A stretch of 64,000 bases of DNA from Ganoderma boninense (lineage: Eukaryota > Basidiomycota > Agaricomycetes > Polyporales > Polyporaceae): positions 6,340,134 through 6,404,133 of the forward strand of contig CM035304.1 in the NCBI GenBank assembly GCA_002900995.3, in the 5' to 3' direction. Positions 11,372 through 22,110 of this stretch are shown one piece after another. The notes under the pieces are model-generated. The model was not told the DNA's origin. It did no database searches and saw only the letters and a list, made by a program, of their open reading frames with translations. The position numbers and the translations under genes were made by a program. The number at the start of each line of letters is the position of its first letter. Within the stretch, counting starts at the first letter, position 1.

Positions 11372-12084
11372 ATGTTGGAGATTCAAACTTGCTCGAAGTC
11401 AGAGGGTCCTCACCTCAGAGACGATACGCAAGGCGACGATCGCGACCGTCTAACGGAAGTCGAGGGAGGAAGGCAAAACGGAGATGGCACGAACAGGGCA
11501 GATACATCATACTGCAATCCCTTGAGCGGACATTTCACATGGGCCATGAACTTGACGAAAGCTCGGGCGAGGAACAAGGCAACAGTCCGCACGCTGTCCG
11601 TGGTAACCAGGAACGTAGCCTGGTGACCGCCATGTGTCAGGCGCTGGCGACCGAGTCGAGCACTCCGTGAGACGTCTGCACCTGCAAAAGGGATGGCACG
11701 GTGCCGAAATTGACTGTTTGCTTGACCTACGACACTCGCATGAGACGACAATGGTGTCAAGGCACGGCAACCGGAGAGTGGTGGAGGGAACGCTGGCCAA
11801 TCACTGGGGCAGTATAGACATATCTAGGGGACAAGTCAGTTTGAACGACAACGGCAATAGCACCTCTTTTAGCTGTGAGAATATACTCACAGAACAAGAG
11901 GAGGACGATGGAAGGGCTCGAAAGAGTTCGGGCCTGGACATCTCGGTTACGAAGATCAGATCCCTAGGCTCACATGCTGTAGACGACGCAAATCACGTAC
12001 GACAACGGATTATCCCGACGAATACCGGAAAAAGATACTGTCAGGCCGAATAGTCTATTTCCGACAGTCCCGAGCCCCCCGTGC
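11372..12084. other. Stretch upstream of array gene 5
   Basis: It may contain the first exon(s) of gene 5 on the minus strand (near 11,400-11,560). Nothing else is supportable. Confidence 0.35.
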
Positions 12085-13453
12085 TCACATCGCCTCCACA
12101 CTCTGAACATCTCCAGAGCTCGCGGTCGTGCGGCTCACCACCGATGGAATCCGTTCGCCGCAGTTCGAAGGATTCACCATCACGAAGTCGGTCCCAGCGA
12201 GTGCAATGAGGTGCGAAGACGACGATGACGCTTCGAGGGGATGCGTAGATGATGCGGTGGCAATGGAGTACTGAAGTCTTTCGTGCGAGGAGGATAGAGA
12301 AGACACGCCCCCCAACGAATGACGGAGAGTCTCTCCGAGAGGAGGGCTCGGAGATCGTCCCGAGGTGCACGCTTCCAGGCGTCTCGCGTGTTCCGGATCT
12401 GCATGCTTCTCTGAGAACTGGGAGTCGGGAGAGTGTGGTCGGGATACACGTTTCGGCTGGTAGTTCGGGTCGATGGGCAAGGAGCCGAACCATGTCCATA
12501 TGGAGCTGACCCGGCGGCTGGCGTCGTCTAAACGCGAAAAAAAAAGGGGGGGGAATGGAGGACACGAAAAAAATAACCAGCATGAATGGGGTGCCTGCGC
12601 GCGCAGATGCGAAAAACTGTCGAACGCACCATCGTATATGTGTCGCTTGAGGCGCTGCTGGGAGCTGTCTATGGACATCCGCCTCGCTTTCCTACGGACT
12701 CGCCGACGAAGGAGGAAGAAGAGCGCGAGGGCGATGCAGAGAAGTAGCGCGAACGCGCCGAGCACGATGCTAACAATGAGCCAAATGTTGAGAGGATGGG
12801 GCCCCGGTGACGTTGAAGATGTACTACTTGGGCCTCCTGGTCCAGATGAATGAGACAGAGGGTTTATGGTGGTGTTCATGGTCTCTGTAGACGTCGAGAC
12901 AAGGGATGTGGACGGAGTGGATATGGAAACCCCTCCCCAACCTGTCCTACTCGGCGCTAAGGAACCTTGGCTAGATGGACCACTGATCGTAGGTGCAGTT
13001 TCGGTGTATGTCTGAGGGTGTGTGGAGATGAGGACACGAGTTGGCAAATTAGAAGAGGAAGTCGAAGAAATAGTGGTTGACACTGCAGTGCGAGAGGTAT
13101 CATGTTTCGGCAACGGAGGTCCTGCCATGTTTGTCTCGCCCAACAATACCGTGCAGACACCAATGACAAGAGAGTCCACTTTAGTCACAATAGGTATCCG
13201 GTAACTGATATCGGAGAGGACATCTGCGACGGTGGAACATGGAGATGGATCATGCCCACGCACATTCTGCAGTTGAACGTGCGGGGCGGAGCGGCGGGGA
13301 GGTGGTGTAGCAAGAGGCACCACACTACTACTCCCTCGAAGACCAATAGGGGCAACGTTGATCGCCGCAGGATTGAAGACAGACATGATACGAAAGCTGA
13401 GCCTGTGGTTTGGGGGCCGGAAGTTGTCTTCAATGTCGAGCAGGACATAAAAC
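12085..13453 (-). CDS. Array gene 6: single-pass membrane protein with VQSVEAM C-terminus
   Basis: Exon 12630-13453 carries an ectodomain with D-P-S-P-C-S-T, a Ser/Thr-rich stalk, a membrane helix (IWLIVSIVLGAFALLLCIAL) and R-R-R-V-R-R-K. A phase-1 intron (12528-12629, GTGCGT..GTTTAG, with a T/C-run of about 20 before the acceptor) leads to the tail exon 12085-12527, starting D-D-A-S-R-R-V-S-S-I-W-T-W-F-G-S-L and ending S-S-G-D-V-Q-S-V-E-A-M. The frame also stays open across that intron, so retention would give a longer tail. A 45-bp intron (13454-13498, GTGAGT..CCTAG) may join an upstream exon, but the phases tested did not connect to an ATG. The 5' end is therefore unresolved. Confidence 0.65.
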
Positions 13454-13499
13454 CTAGGTTAAGATCGACAAGAATAAGCGTGAATGAAGTTCACTCACC

Positions 13500-14370
13500 T
13501 CGAGGAGCTGAAGGAGGAAAGAACATGGGGTCAACACCAGACATTACAGTTAAAATAGAGCCTAGAGCGTTCATTAACCTACTCGTTTTTTCGCTTTGGC
13601 CTTGTAGACGTGGCGCCTGGAAGCAGAGATGCGGAGCAGCGAAGAAGCCATGGCAGACAGAAGCAATCATAGGAAGTGGAAGCAGAGAAGTCTTTTACGG
13701 CCGACAAGCTGCATACAGTATCACTATCAAACCAGCAAGCTTGACGACAGAACAAAATCCCGACGTACATCAGATCCGAAAGTCAAAGCCAGCTAAAGCC
13801 GGGAGGATATTCTCCCCTCCGAGGGCTCACGAATGGACGGGAGATAACGAGCATACGATGGGGAACTTGCCTCCATGACGATAGCTAGACATCTGTGGAA
13901 AGGTTGGAAACGAGCATTGAATATTGAGCAGTCTCGACGGTCATGACGTGGCGCGCCAAGTTTAGAAAGAGAGAAACGCGTGACGAAACTGCACGTGTTC
14001 CCGATGCACCGTGACAAGTTGCCGCTCTGACTCTTCTCTCTCTCTCTCCGCAAAGCGTTGTGTGGACCTTGGCATCTTGAAACTCATCTGAAGGAGAAAT
14101 TGATTAAGATGAAAGGTTCGGTTTTATGATTAAATGATACGACCATAGCTACTATATTGACTCGGACACGACTACAGGTCACCCGGCAACCCCAGAGCCC
14201 AGTCCCGTCATGTTCACCACAAATCATACCGCGCGAAGTGAAGCTGTTCAGGGGGTGGTGGCGGGCTGCCAGTAGAAGTGCTACAAGGGTCGCCGACAGA
14301 GAGAAATGATGGCACGCATAAAAGGTGAGTTTGGAGGCTGTCAAGCTCAAATGCTCTGTCACGCCATCAT
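13500..14370. other. Stretch between array genes 6 and 7
   Basis: It probably includes the 5' exon of gene 6 (minus, 13.5-13.7 kb), with a hydrophobic-coding block related to those upstream of genes 2 and 4. A CT microsatellite lies near 14,033-14,048. No other gene is visible. Confidence 0.35.
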
Positions 14371-15190
14371 TCATTCTGCGTACCTTCCATGCTCAACAAG
14401 GGACAGGACGATGGTGAATGGCGCATATGCGTTGCAGATACTTCTTATGGGTAATATAATGTCACTTTCAGGCATGAGAATGGATCCCTGAATGCCCACG
14501 TTCAAACAAGTTGCATCGGAACGGTCGAAGATCATTTCCCCCGTGATTATCTTCTCAGGGATGATACGATGGACATGTAACTTCTGAATGGAGTTGCATC
14601 TCTTCCGATGATGATGCCTTCGCGTCGGGCTCCACGATGTGCATCGAGAGAGGCTGGACAATATGCACACATTCAATGTGCGCACTTGATTAATAAGGAG
14701 GTGCTGGTGTTCGCTTGATGGAATTCCAACCCACTGAAGCTCGCTCTGACCTTTGTGTATGCGCCTGTAGAGGAATGCAGATACAGCTGCCGCTATGAGG
14801 AGTGCACCCGCCGCGAATGCTCCACGCGCAATCCCGGCTGCGGAACCTGTGCTCAGTCCTGAATGCGTGGAGCTTGGAGAAGCCGAGGAAGGCTGAATTG
14901 AAGGAGAAGAGGTTGCAGGCGACACTGTTAAAGTACGTGCAGCTGTCACGGTGCTGGTCACAGTACTGCACCGGTAGACCAAGGGAGAGTCCCCCACAGA
15001 GAATGCTGTAAATGACTGATGCTGGGGGAAGGAATATGACAGTGATAGGGAACGATGCAATTACAGGAAAGTTGTTTGGAGGGACAGTGGTGGCGGCGAT
15101 GGCTGTGAGTGTGGTATCGACCTCGAATGCTACATTGTCGGTGGTGCATGCAAAACCGTCTCCGGCGACGCTCTTTGCGAGCGGAATCAT
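14371..15190 (-). CDS. Array gene 7: short-stalk membrane protein with aberrant tail
   Basis: Exon 15065-15190 and exon 14371-15021 join in phase 0 through a 43-bp intron (GTAATT..CCCAG). The product has a small ectodomain, a stalk of about 50 Ser/Thr/Pro residues, a membrane helix (GIARGAFAAGALLIAAAVSA) and a tail of about 120 residues. The helix region is closest to gene 5 (G-L-S-x-G-S-A-A-G-I-A). The tail has no SS-x-WT and no VQSVEA motif, and no donor is seen at the usual splice point, so it may be read-through of lost sequence. An ATG exists at 15190, but it lacks a signal peptide, so a further 5' exon is likely. Confidence 0.45.
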
Positions 15191-15562
15191 CTACTTGCCG
15201 GAATTTGGACGACGTGTGCGCACCGTCAGTTGACTGGTGTTCGCGACCGAGTTGAGAAGGGAACATTGAAAGCATCGACAGACAACGGCGTCGGTCTAGC
15301 ATATAGCACATTTCTGCGGTGTGGTGTTCTACAGACAGTGTTCCAACTGCACTCTAGCATACTGAATGCGACGAATTGACAGCGATATATAGGGATATCT
15401 GTGAAAGAAGGCAGAGCGAGACACAATGACGGCCGGGACATCACTTCACTATGAATGAATATTTAAGCATGGAATGGAAAGAAGTGATTGTAGTGGAAAG
15501 GTTCGAGAAACTTGGAAGAATGGTGGAACGAAGACCGGGCCATTGTGCTAAATGTACACGCT
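15190..15562. other. Stretch between array genes 7 and 8
   Basis: Probable 5' flank of gene 7. No gene is supportable. Confidence 0.4.
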
Positions 15563-15616
15563 TTACAATGTGAATTGACCATGAGACCGAAGGGAGCTCA
15601 TCCACGCTCCCATCTC

Positions 15617-16680
15617 AGACCGCTTCAACGCTCTGCACTTCGCTGGTGCTCGCTGTCGCACGGCTCGCTCTGACAATTTTCGTTCGAGCCCTCTGTCGTC
15701 AGGACTCAGTTGAGTTGCAATCGGGTACTCTGTGCTTGCGAGCGCGAGGAGTTCCGCGGACGACGGCGAGACTTCATGAATGGATAAGGGACAACGATTC
15801 GAGGGAGAGACTCCTTCGTGCGGTGGATCCAGACTCGTGGAAGACATGTCTCGTGCACAGGGCTGCCTCTCGGTCAGAGAAGGGCGCAGGGAGGGAAAAG
15901 CAGAGAGTTCTGTGGTATACATGGCATCCAAGCATTATGGGTGGAGAGCCTTCTCCGTGAACGGCAAGTACGCTGAGTGGGGTCGGATTTCTGGAGGGAT
16001 TTGAAGCCCGGGTCAGTGGATCCGGAACTGAGCAGGGCTGAGACGGAGGTGACTAGCCTGCTTGTGTGATCTGAATATGAATATACTGCAAGAAGGTGTT
16101 TGAGGAAAGGAGAGTTAGCAGGCATCCTCCTATGGGCTGCGGGGAGGCATAGAAGACTTTCGAACACATCTTCGTATTGGTAGAGTTGACGTTGAGCAGC
16201 TGCCATCTGGCGCTTTTGATTGACCAACGCCTCATTTCCTTTCACGCATGCCGGAGGAGAATTAATAGTGCGAGAGCGAGCCAGAGAAGTACAGACATTA
16301 CACCCAAAGTGATGACACCAATTGGCCCGATGCTGAGCTGCCCGTGAAGATGCGACAGGGTCTGCAATGGCGAGGAGGACCTATAAGGCTATGAGTATGT
16401 GTCTGTGGAATGGAGAGGTAAAGAGCGTGATACATCAGGTTCAATTGATGAATATCCGTCAAGATTTCTGTAACGCTAGAGGGGTAGAAGTGAATCAGTG
16501 TCTAGGATATGTGGATTGTATGAGCTTGACGGTGGAGCAGCGATGGGTCTGTAGTGGGTAGTGATAGAGATGCGAGGGGCCCACAGTGGGTACGCGCCGG
16601 AATGGCCTATGGGTGAGCCTGAGGAGGATGGCAAAAGGCGGCGATGCTGTTTGAGGTTCACGAGAGGTTAAATTGATGCA
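15617..16680 (-). pseudogene. Array gene 8: decayed paralogue
   Basis: Pieces of the array family occur in order on the minus strand but in different frames. A Ser/Thr-rich run lies near 16,480-16,660. A membrane helix (LSIGPIGVITLGVMSVLLWL) near 16,250-16,350 is followed after about 12 residues by a stop where relatives have C-R-R. A tail piece (D-P-G-F-K-S-L) near 16,010 is followed by a frame change near 15,980. The tail then continues to about 15,690, and a second frame change leads to S-R-A-T-A-S-T-S-E-V-Q-S-V-E-A-V and a stop at 15,617-15,621. The VQSVEA peptide is preserved despite at least two frameshifts and a premature stop. Confidence 0.7.
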
Positions 16681-16738
16681 CGTCGCCCGGTGGACTCCGT
16701 GTGCACGTCCATGTGCTGCATATCAATGGTAGAAATTC

Positions 16739-17410
16739 CTACAGGGGCGGGTCTCCATTGCGTACGGTGGAAGTCCCTCCTTCCCCTGCCGCGAGTAGCC
16801 GCGCACGGAACAGATTTATTGGGACCTGGACAGCAGGAAGAGCTGCAGGAGGATAAACGTGGTGCACCGGCTGGGACCAGAGGTTCGGCACAGGTGGGGT
16901 CTGCGGCACAAGCGCAGGGTAGGAGTGGAGGCTCAGCATGATGGTCGCTGAATCGTCTGACTTGACTGGAGACGGTATACTCGGGCTCGCACTGGCCTCA
17001 GAGATGGTAGATAGTGGCGTGACCTTACCTCCTCTTCTCAATGGAGGTCGCAGGATCGGGAAGGGAACCCAAGGTGAAGACCTAGTTTGATGTTGACTCC
17101 TCAGGCCCTCCCTGTCTCGCACGAAGAGGGCCGCATTCCACTTTGTCACGCCTTTATTTGCACTGAGGGGATTTCCAGCCATGGTGTCTGATGAAGACAA
17201 GTCAGACCAAGTAGTCTCTAAATTTTGCAGGGTGAATAAAACCTTTCAGTCGACTAATGGAAGGAGAACACATACCCGTAAATGAAAATGTATTGAGAGT
17301 TGTCATAGATGTGACTCGAGACTGCCGTCGAAGTCTTCTGTGTCTCCGACGGCACACGAATACAAGTATTGATACCAGGACGGCGACGAGGCATCCGATG
17401 ATGCATCAGC
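16739..17410 (-). pseudogene. Array gene 9: helix and tail of a Kre9-subfamily membrane protein, ectodomain broken
   Basis: A tail exon (16739-17187) and a helix exon (17275 to about 17400) join through a phase-1 intron (17188-17274, GTATGT..CATCAG). The helix (CIIGCLVAVLVSILVFVCRR) is followed by R-H-R-R-L-R-R. The tail contains V-T-K-W-N-A-A-L-F-V-R, matching V-T-F-W-D-A-N-L-F-V-R in the gene at 24.4 kb. Upstream of the helix the same frame has a TGA with no AG acceptor in between. The putative ectodomain at 17.4-17.83 kb is in scattered frames, so the copy is probably dead. Confidence 0.55.
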
Positions 17411-17829
17411 AAAAGTGAAAAAAATGTCCGCCCGGCATTCGGACGTTGCCTCCAAAGTGCATAAGCGCGTGGGCGTCCAAGGCTGCCCAATTTGGGCGAC
17501 GGAGAGACACCCCCGCGCAATCCTCGCAATCCTGAACCATATGTGGACAGGAGTGCGTGCCCACGAAAACTTGGGGGCCGGGATGGCGTTAGTACTCACC
17601 CTATGGAATCTGGTAGACTTTCTGATAGAAGAAGTAGAGCTTGTCGCCGAGCTCGAGGGTCTCAAGGGTGGTGGAGACTCGGAGAGAGACAGAGGATTAA
17701 GGTCGACGTTGAACTTGAAGCGCGCCCGCCGAAGTACTCCTCGCGCATCTTGAAGAACGCCGTGGACGCTATGGTGGAGGGCTTGTCGGGCCCAGTATCT
17801 GGGGTTGCATTCTCCCGTTGGCATACAGG

Positions 17830-19667
17830 AGAGTGTGATGAAGAGGAATTAGAGGCGGATCATAATACTGGTGACATGGTGGTGGGGCACAGGAAGGGCT
17901 AATGGCAAGTTGGTCATGCCAAGGGTGGGCTCGGGCCGCACAGCGGCCTGAAAGCGCCCGAAAGGTGCCCAGGGTGCGTGCGCGCTGAAGGCGCGCTCCT
18001 CTCCTGCCCTGGACCAACATCTCACCCTTGTCTCCAGCTGCTTTGTTGCCCACCCGCTATAGTTGGTAAAACTTAGGTAGATTTTGTGGTATTTTTTTTG
18101 ATTTCTCGTGGCGGCGCGCGCGCCGCCGCGTCTCCGTTTATTAGTTCTGTAATGAGCTACATGGACAGCGGGCGCTTAATCTCTGTTTAAGATGAGGCTC
18201 TCTCCATCAATTTTGCTCTGTTTTCCTCGCGGCTGGGTTTCTTTGAAAGAGTATAAAAAGGCCTTTCAAATGAGTTCTTTATCAGTACTTTCTGTGAATA
18301 TTCTACAGCACAGGCTGACCTATGCTCTATTCAGCTCATCTGCTGCTCTAGCGCTGCATTTCTGCCCTCCCTTCCAAGGAAGTGTATATAAGAAATTCTG
18401 GAATATATTTTCTCCATTTTTCGTGGCCTTACGAGGTCTGAACCCGAGTGTATGGAGGCTCGAGCCCCCGCGCGAGGATTCTGTAGGCTCACGTGCCACG
18501 AGATTGGTCGACCAACTCGGGCGTCTAACAACCTCGCGCGCTCCAATCAGGACCAATCCTAGGGCGCCTAGGACCAATGTTGGTCCCACCCTTGGCTCCA
18601 CGACCTACCCGGGCTAATGCAGGGCTTGCTTAAGTTACGCTCACGTGACAGTTGCGCCTCCAATCGGTGTGTCACATTGGATGCTATGTTGACGCACCTT
18701 TAAATGCCCATCTTGGTGAAAAACGCCAACTCGAATGCTTTTCTTCCTACCACCATCTCCTCTGCTCTTATCCAAGTCTCAATCCACAGTCATTCTCTGC
18801 GTCAAATACTCCGAAGGCACTGCCCCGCTCCCGCCTCCGAGTCCAACTTGAAGCCTGCCCACAGGAAGCACGCTGCGAAAGTAGGTCTGTCTTGATACAT
18901 GCATATATGCGGTCAAATATATGCACATATACTTACCCTTTTTCACTCAGTTTTTTGATCAACGTGAGTATTGTCTACTCTGCTCGTCATTGGGTTCGTC
19001 CTGTTGCTCCCAGTCCACATCATGACTCCCCCCCGAAGACCAGCTTCACCGAGTTTATGCCTCTGCGTTTATGCCACCCAAGCCATCGACGGCTCTGGCT
19101 CTGGGTTAAGCTCATGGATCAGGCTTCAGGTACGTGCTGTCACCATGTGTGTTGCCAACTCAGGCTGCGCGTCATCGGAGTGCACTTTTGGGACCCCCAC
19201 CCTCGCATCCCCCCTCTATCATGATCCCGCAAGCACCTCCATCTCCACTTCTCGCCTCTTATTCTCACTTTTACCCGAGTACATCCACATCACTGCTACT
19301 GGAGAGCAGAGTGAGGTGTGAAGATGAGACGGGAAAAATGTGAGTGCTATATTTCTGTCTGCATCGAGTCCAGGTATGTCCCTCCCCGATGTCCTCCACT
19401 ATTCCTTTTTTCCTTGTTACCGCTGCCTGCTTGTTATGTGGTCTCAACCTCCGCATGATTCTTGGGCTTTGTGGCTCTGCAACGCTCATGAATGGGCTTT
19501 CCTTCGTGTACTCATGCAACCACCACTCATGCCACTCCTCCGCGATCAAGTCCAGGTTCCCAGGTTTGTTGCTGCACTAGTATTGGCATGCGGTGGGTGT
19601 GATATTGGCAGTCAAACATGCGGGTGCGTCCCGCGACACTGTTTCTATTGTTTGTATCCTTTGTACT
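17830..19667. other. Long gene-poor stretch
   Basis: No gene is supportable. A perfect 18-bp palindrome GGCGGCGCGCGCGCCGCC lies near 18,112-18,129. Plus-strand open stretches with Ser/Pro-rich content and several donor-like sites (for example GTACGT near 19,131) occur at 18.7-19.6 kb, but no exon chain or recognisable domain was found. Confidence 0.5.
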
Positions 19668-19672
19668 ACTGT

Positions 19673-19784
19673 TGTTAGGAACAGACCAGCCGCTGAACCA
19701 GCTACGCCAAAAGGACGCAATGTCAAGCTTGGCTTGACACTTGGCTGGTACTATATATGTAGCTCGCAATGCCTGTTCATGACA
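19673..19784. repeat. LTR, left copy, of the TRIM-like element
   Basis: 112 bp, identical to 20,057-20,168. On the minus strand it contains a match to the Pol III A-box consensus (TGGCGTAGCTGG). Confidence 0.85.
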
Positions 19785-20056
19785 TTACCCCCCTTCCAAG
19801 GCACGTGTCCTCACGTGGAACTAGATATACTAGTGGCCCCAAGGGTTAGCCACCCACTTCAGGACGGTCAGAGCCTTGACAGTCTTTGACCAGTTCGGAA
19901 GGACCCCTATCCTGCTCTTTGTCTCTATTTGTCACAGCCAAGCATGCATGTGACCTTGTGACATCCCAAGTCACGTCACAGCCTATGACAAATCTAGACA
20001 ACAAAGATTCTGCCAGAAGGGGAGTCGAACCGTCGACTGCTGGAAGCTTGACATTA

Positions 20057-20168
20057 TGTTAGGAACAGACCAGCCGCTGAACCAGCTACGCCAAAAGGAC
20101 GCAATGTCAAGCTTGGCTTGACACTTGGCTGGTACTATATATGTAGCTCGCAATGCCTGTTCATGACA
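20057..20168. repeat. LTR, right copy, of the TRIM-like element
   Basis: 112 bp, identical to the left copy. Its minus-strand A-box-like sequence is followed 50 nt later, inside the element, by GGTTCGACTCC, a B-box match. Confidence 0.85.
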
Positions 20169-20346
20169 ACTGTAGTCTCAATGATATGTGCCCTTATCCC
20201 TGCTTCGCATGTTTGGCATCATTCTGGGAGCTAAATATATTTATTATTTATTGCGACCACCCGGGCTGCTTACAGTCGCCTTCATTCGCAATGCTAAAAT
20301 ACTGATGCGCTGGATCCGGGTTAGTGCATGAGTGGGCAATCCCACC

Positions 20347-20392
20347 AATTCCAGGCAATCCTCACACGAGATTGTGAGGATTGCCTGGAATT
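20347..20392. repeat. Perfect 20-bp inverted repeat with 6-nt loop
   Basis: AATTCCAGGCAATCCTCACA (20,347-20,366), a CGAGAT loop, then the exact reverse complement (20,373-20,392). It would form a strong hairpin in RNA or a cruciform in DNA. It lies between the TRIM element and the 3' end of the gene at 20.5 kb. Confidence 0.9.
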
Positions 20393-20540
20393 TTGTAGGT
20401 TTGCACGGCGGTGCGCTTTTAGGGGGTGGGATTCCTAGGGCAGGCCATCGAGCCGTTACGCAGACCACTCTTCGGAGAGATTCCGTGGGGTTTTCTTGGT
20501 TCCCTTGGCCGGCGCGTGCAGGCAATATTAGCCGACACTT

Positions 20541-21305
20541 TTACACTTTTGCTGATGTGATACCCACAGTCTGACCTGGTTTTCCATGACTAGTTGAAGG
20601 GCTCTCCCAAGAACGTGGAGCGGAAGAGGGAATTAAGGTAGGAGTGTCCTTTGGTGGCAGAAGAGATGATGGGGTGTCCCAGCTTTTCGGAGAAGAAGTG
20701 GGCGTGGGCGGTGGGTTAGGACTTGGCACTAGTCTGTCTGATGTATGGGAAGCGGACACTTCAAAACCTGTTGCTGAGAGTACACTTGAGGAGCTCATCG
20801 ACCCGCAAAGGGGCGCTGAGAGCTCAGGTGGGGTTGTGAAGGTCGACAAGAGTTGGGATGTAGGCTTTGATGTAGATAGAGCAGTACTATTCATGACCAC
20901 TGTCGAGCTGACTACGGGACTCCCTGATGGTGGACCAATATTGGTTCTGGAAGGAGTGATAGAAGCCAACGGAATGCACATGCGGTTCTCTCCAGATTCT
21001 ACCATGAATGTAGCAGTTATCCGGGACTGCGAGCCGGAACCTTTCACCATTGCTCGTAGTTTTGTGCCGACGATAAAATCGACAGGATTCCATGTAAAGG
21101 AAGTCGTGTTGGTCGGGCCAAGAGAGCGCTGTAGTCCACCATCTTGATACAGGATGACGAAGAAGGGGTTATTGCCACCAATCTACGAAAATGTAAATGT
21201 CTCGCATTCAGCGGGATGGGAGTGGATATCGTCAAATTTGATGACCTGTGAGCTTGCTGCATGGACGAAGAGTAGTGAGAAGAGAAAATGCGACAGGAGC
21301 TGCAT
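20541..21305 (-). pseudogene. Kre9/Knh1-like surface protein with in-frame nonsense codon
   Basis: A signal peptide (MQLLSHFLFSLLFVHAASSQ, ATG at 21,305) leads into H-P-A-E-C-E-T-F-T-F-S. Then a TAG (21,183-21,185) stands where relatives have Trp (F-T-F-T-W in the 25-kb gene). The frame then continues unbroken as I-G-G-N-N-P-F-F-V-I-L through an ectodomain of about 90 residues and a Ser/Thr/Pro stalk to the stop at 20,541. One G-to-A change would explain the break. No membrane helix follows the stalk, so the 3' end is also lost or altered. The fold matches the Kre9/Knh1 N-terminal family (Cys, then T-x-T-W, then G-G-x-P-P-F/Y). Confidence 0.75.
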
Positions 21306-21374
21306 TGCGAGCTTGCAGGATAGAGACACGACGAAAGTGAACTGCGTGTGGCTGGTGTGAAACAGATTCCTCAT

Positions 21375-22110
21375 CTCCTGAGCGTTCTGTTAGAAGTTAG
21401 ATAATGTCAAGTAAGGATGCATAAGCCGTAGTCATTGATGAAGGGACATACCTCTCGCTAACAGGAAGGAGAAGACCGTGGGCGAGGCTTGGAGCGGCAG
21501 GATGTGTAGAGCGTGCTTCAATGGGATGGCCAGGTGGGAGAAATGAGCAAGCCTCAGTGCACTTATATATGTTCACAGCATGAGAGAACATGGCGTTTCC
21601 CAGGCCATGCATAGACTAGGCTTTGTGGTGCTGACCGTTGCAAGCAGTAACCGTGATGGAGGCCAGATCCGAAGGAACTCCCCTTTTCCCGCATCCTGGA
21701 CTAGGAAGAACGAGATATATGTGCGGTCCTATGAGGACGAATAGAGAAATTATAACTCTAGACCGGATGGCAGCCGAGAGAATATGATCCGAATCAAAGA
21801 GGAACGCATGATGAATTGCGTTGACCTTCCTGGTATACCTGCCTCAGGCTGCCCACTAGACTCAGGCTGTTCATGTTGGACGCATACAATTCATGCGGCG
21901 TACGACAAACTGCTGTGCGTGCACGGCCTCGAAATAAGCACAAAAGTAGACGGATCATGATAGAGGCAAAGGCTCAACAGACGGTCGTCAAGGTAGGCAG
22001 ACGGGAGGAGAAGCCGCGGACAAAGCGCAAAAAAAGAACAGGAGTGCTCCCGAGCACAAGCATAGCGAGGCCCTAGAAAACTTCGGACTAGTAAATACCC
22101 TCAACTACAT
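21375..22110. other. Intergenic stretch
   Basis: No gene is supportable between the broken 21-kb copy and the 22-kb gene. Confidence 0.5.

Larger units (their letters stand above)
19668..20173. mobile_element. TRIM-like LTR element with 5-bp target duplication
   Basis: Two identical 112-bp direct repeats (19,673-19,784 and 20,057-20,168) start TGTTAGGAACAG and end CTGTTCATGACA. The ends are TG..CA and form an imperfect terminal inverted repeat. The pair is flanked by ACTGT at 19,668-19,672 and 20,169-20,173, a perfect 5-bp target-site duplication. The internal part is only 272 bp and has no reading frame. This is the structure of a terminal-repeat retrotransposon in miniature. Identical LTRs point to a recent insertion. 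No standard primer-binding site directly next to an LTR was recognised. Confidence 0.85.

Noticed and set aside
15036..15078. Frameshift in array gene 7
   Set aside because: The apparent frame change is removed cleanly by a 43-bp GT..AG intron (15,022-15,064) in phase 0.
18112..18129. GC palindrome as a regulatory operator
   Set aside because: Perfect 18-bp palindrome, but made of GC-repeat units and with no nearby gene; no functional support.
20005..20100. A true tRNA gene on the minus strand
   Set aside because: A- and B-box sequences match, but acceptor and T stems do not pair and the spacing is 50 nt; reported only as tRNA-like.
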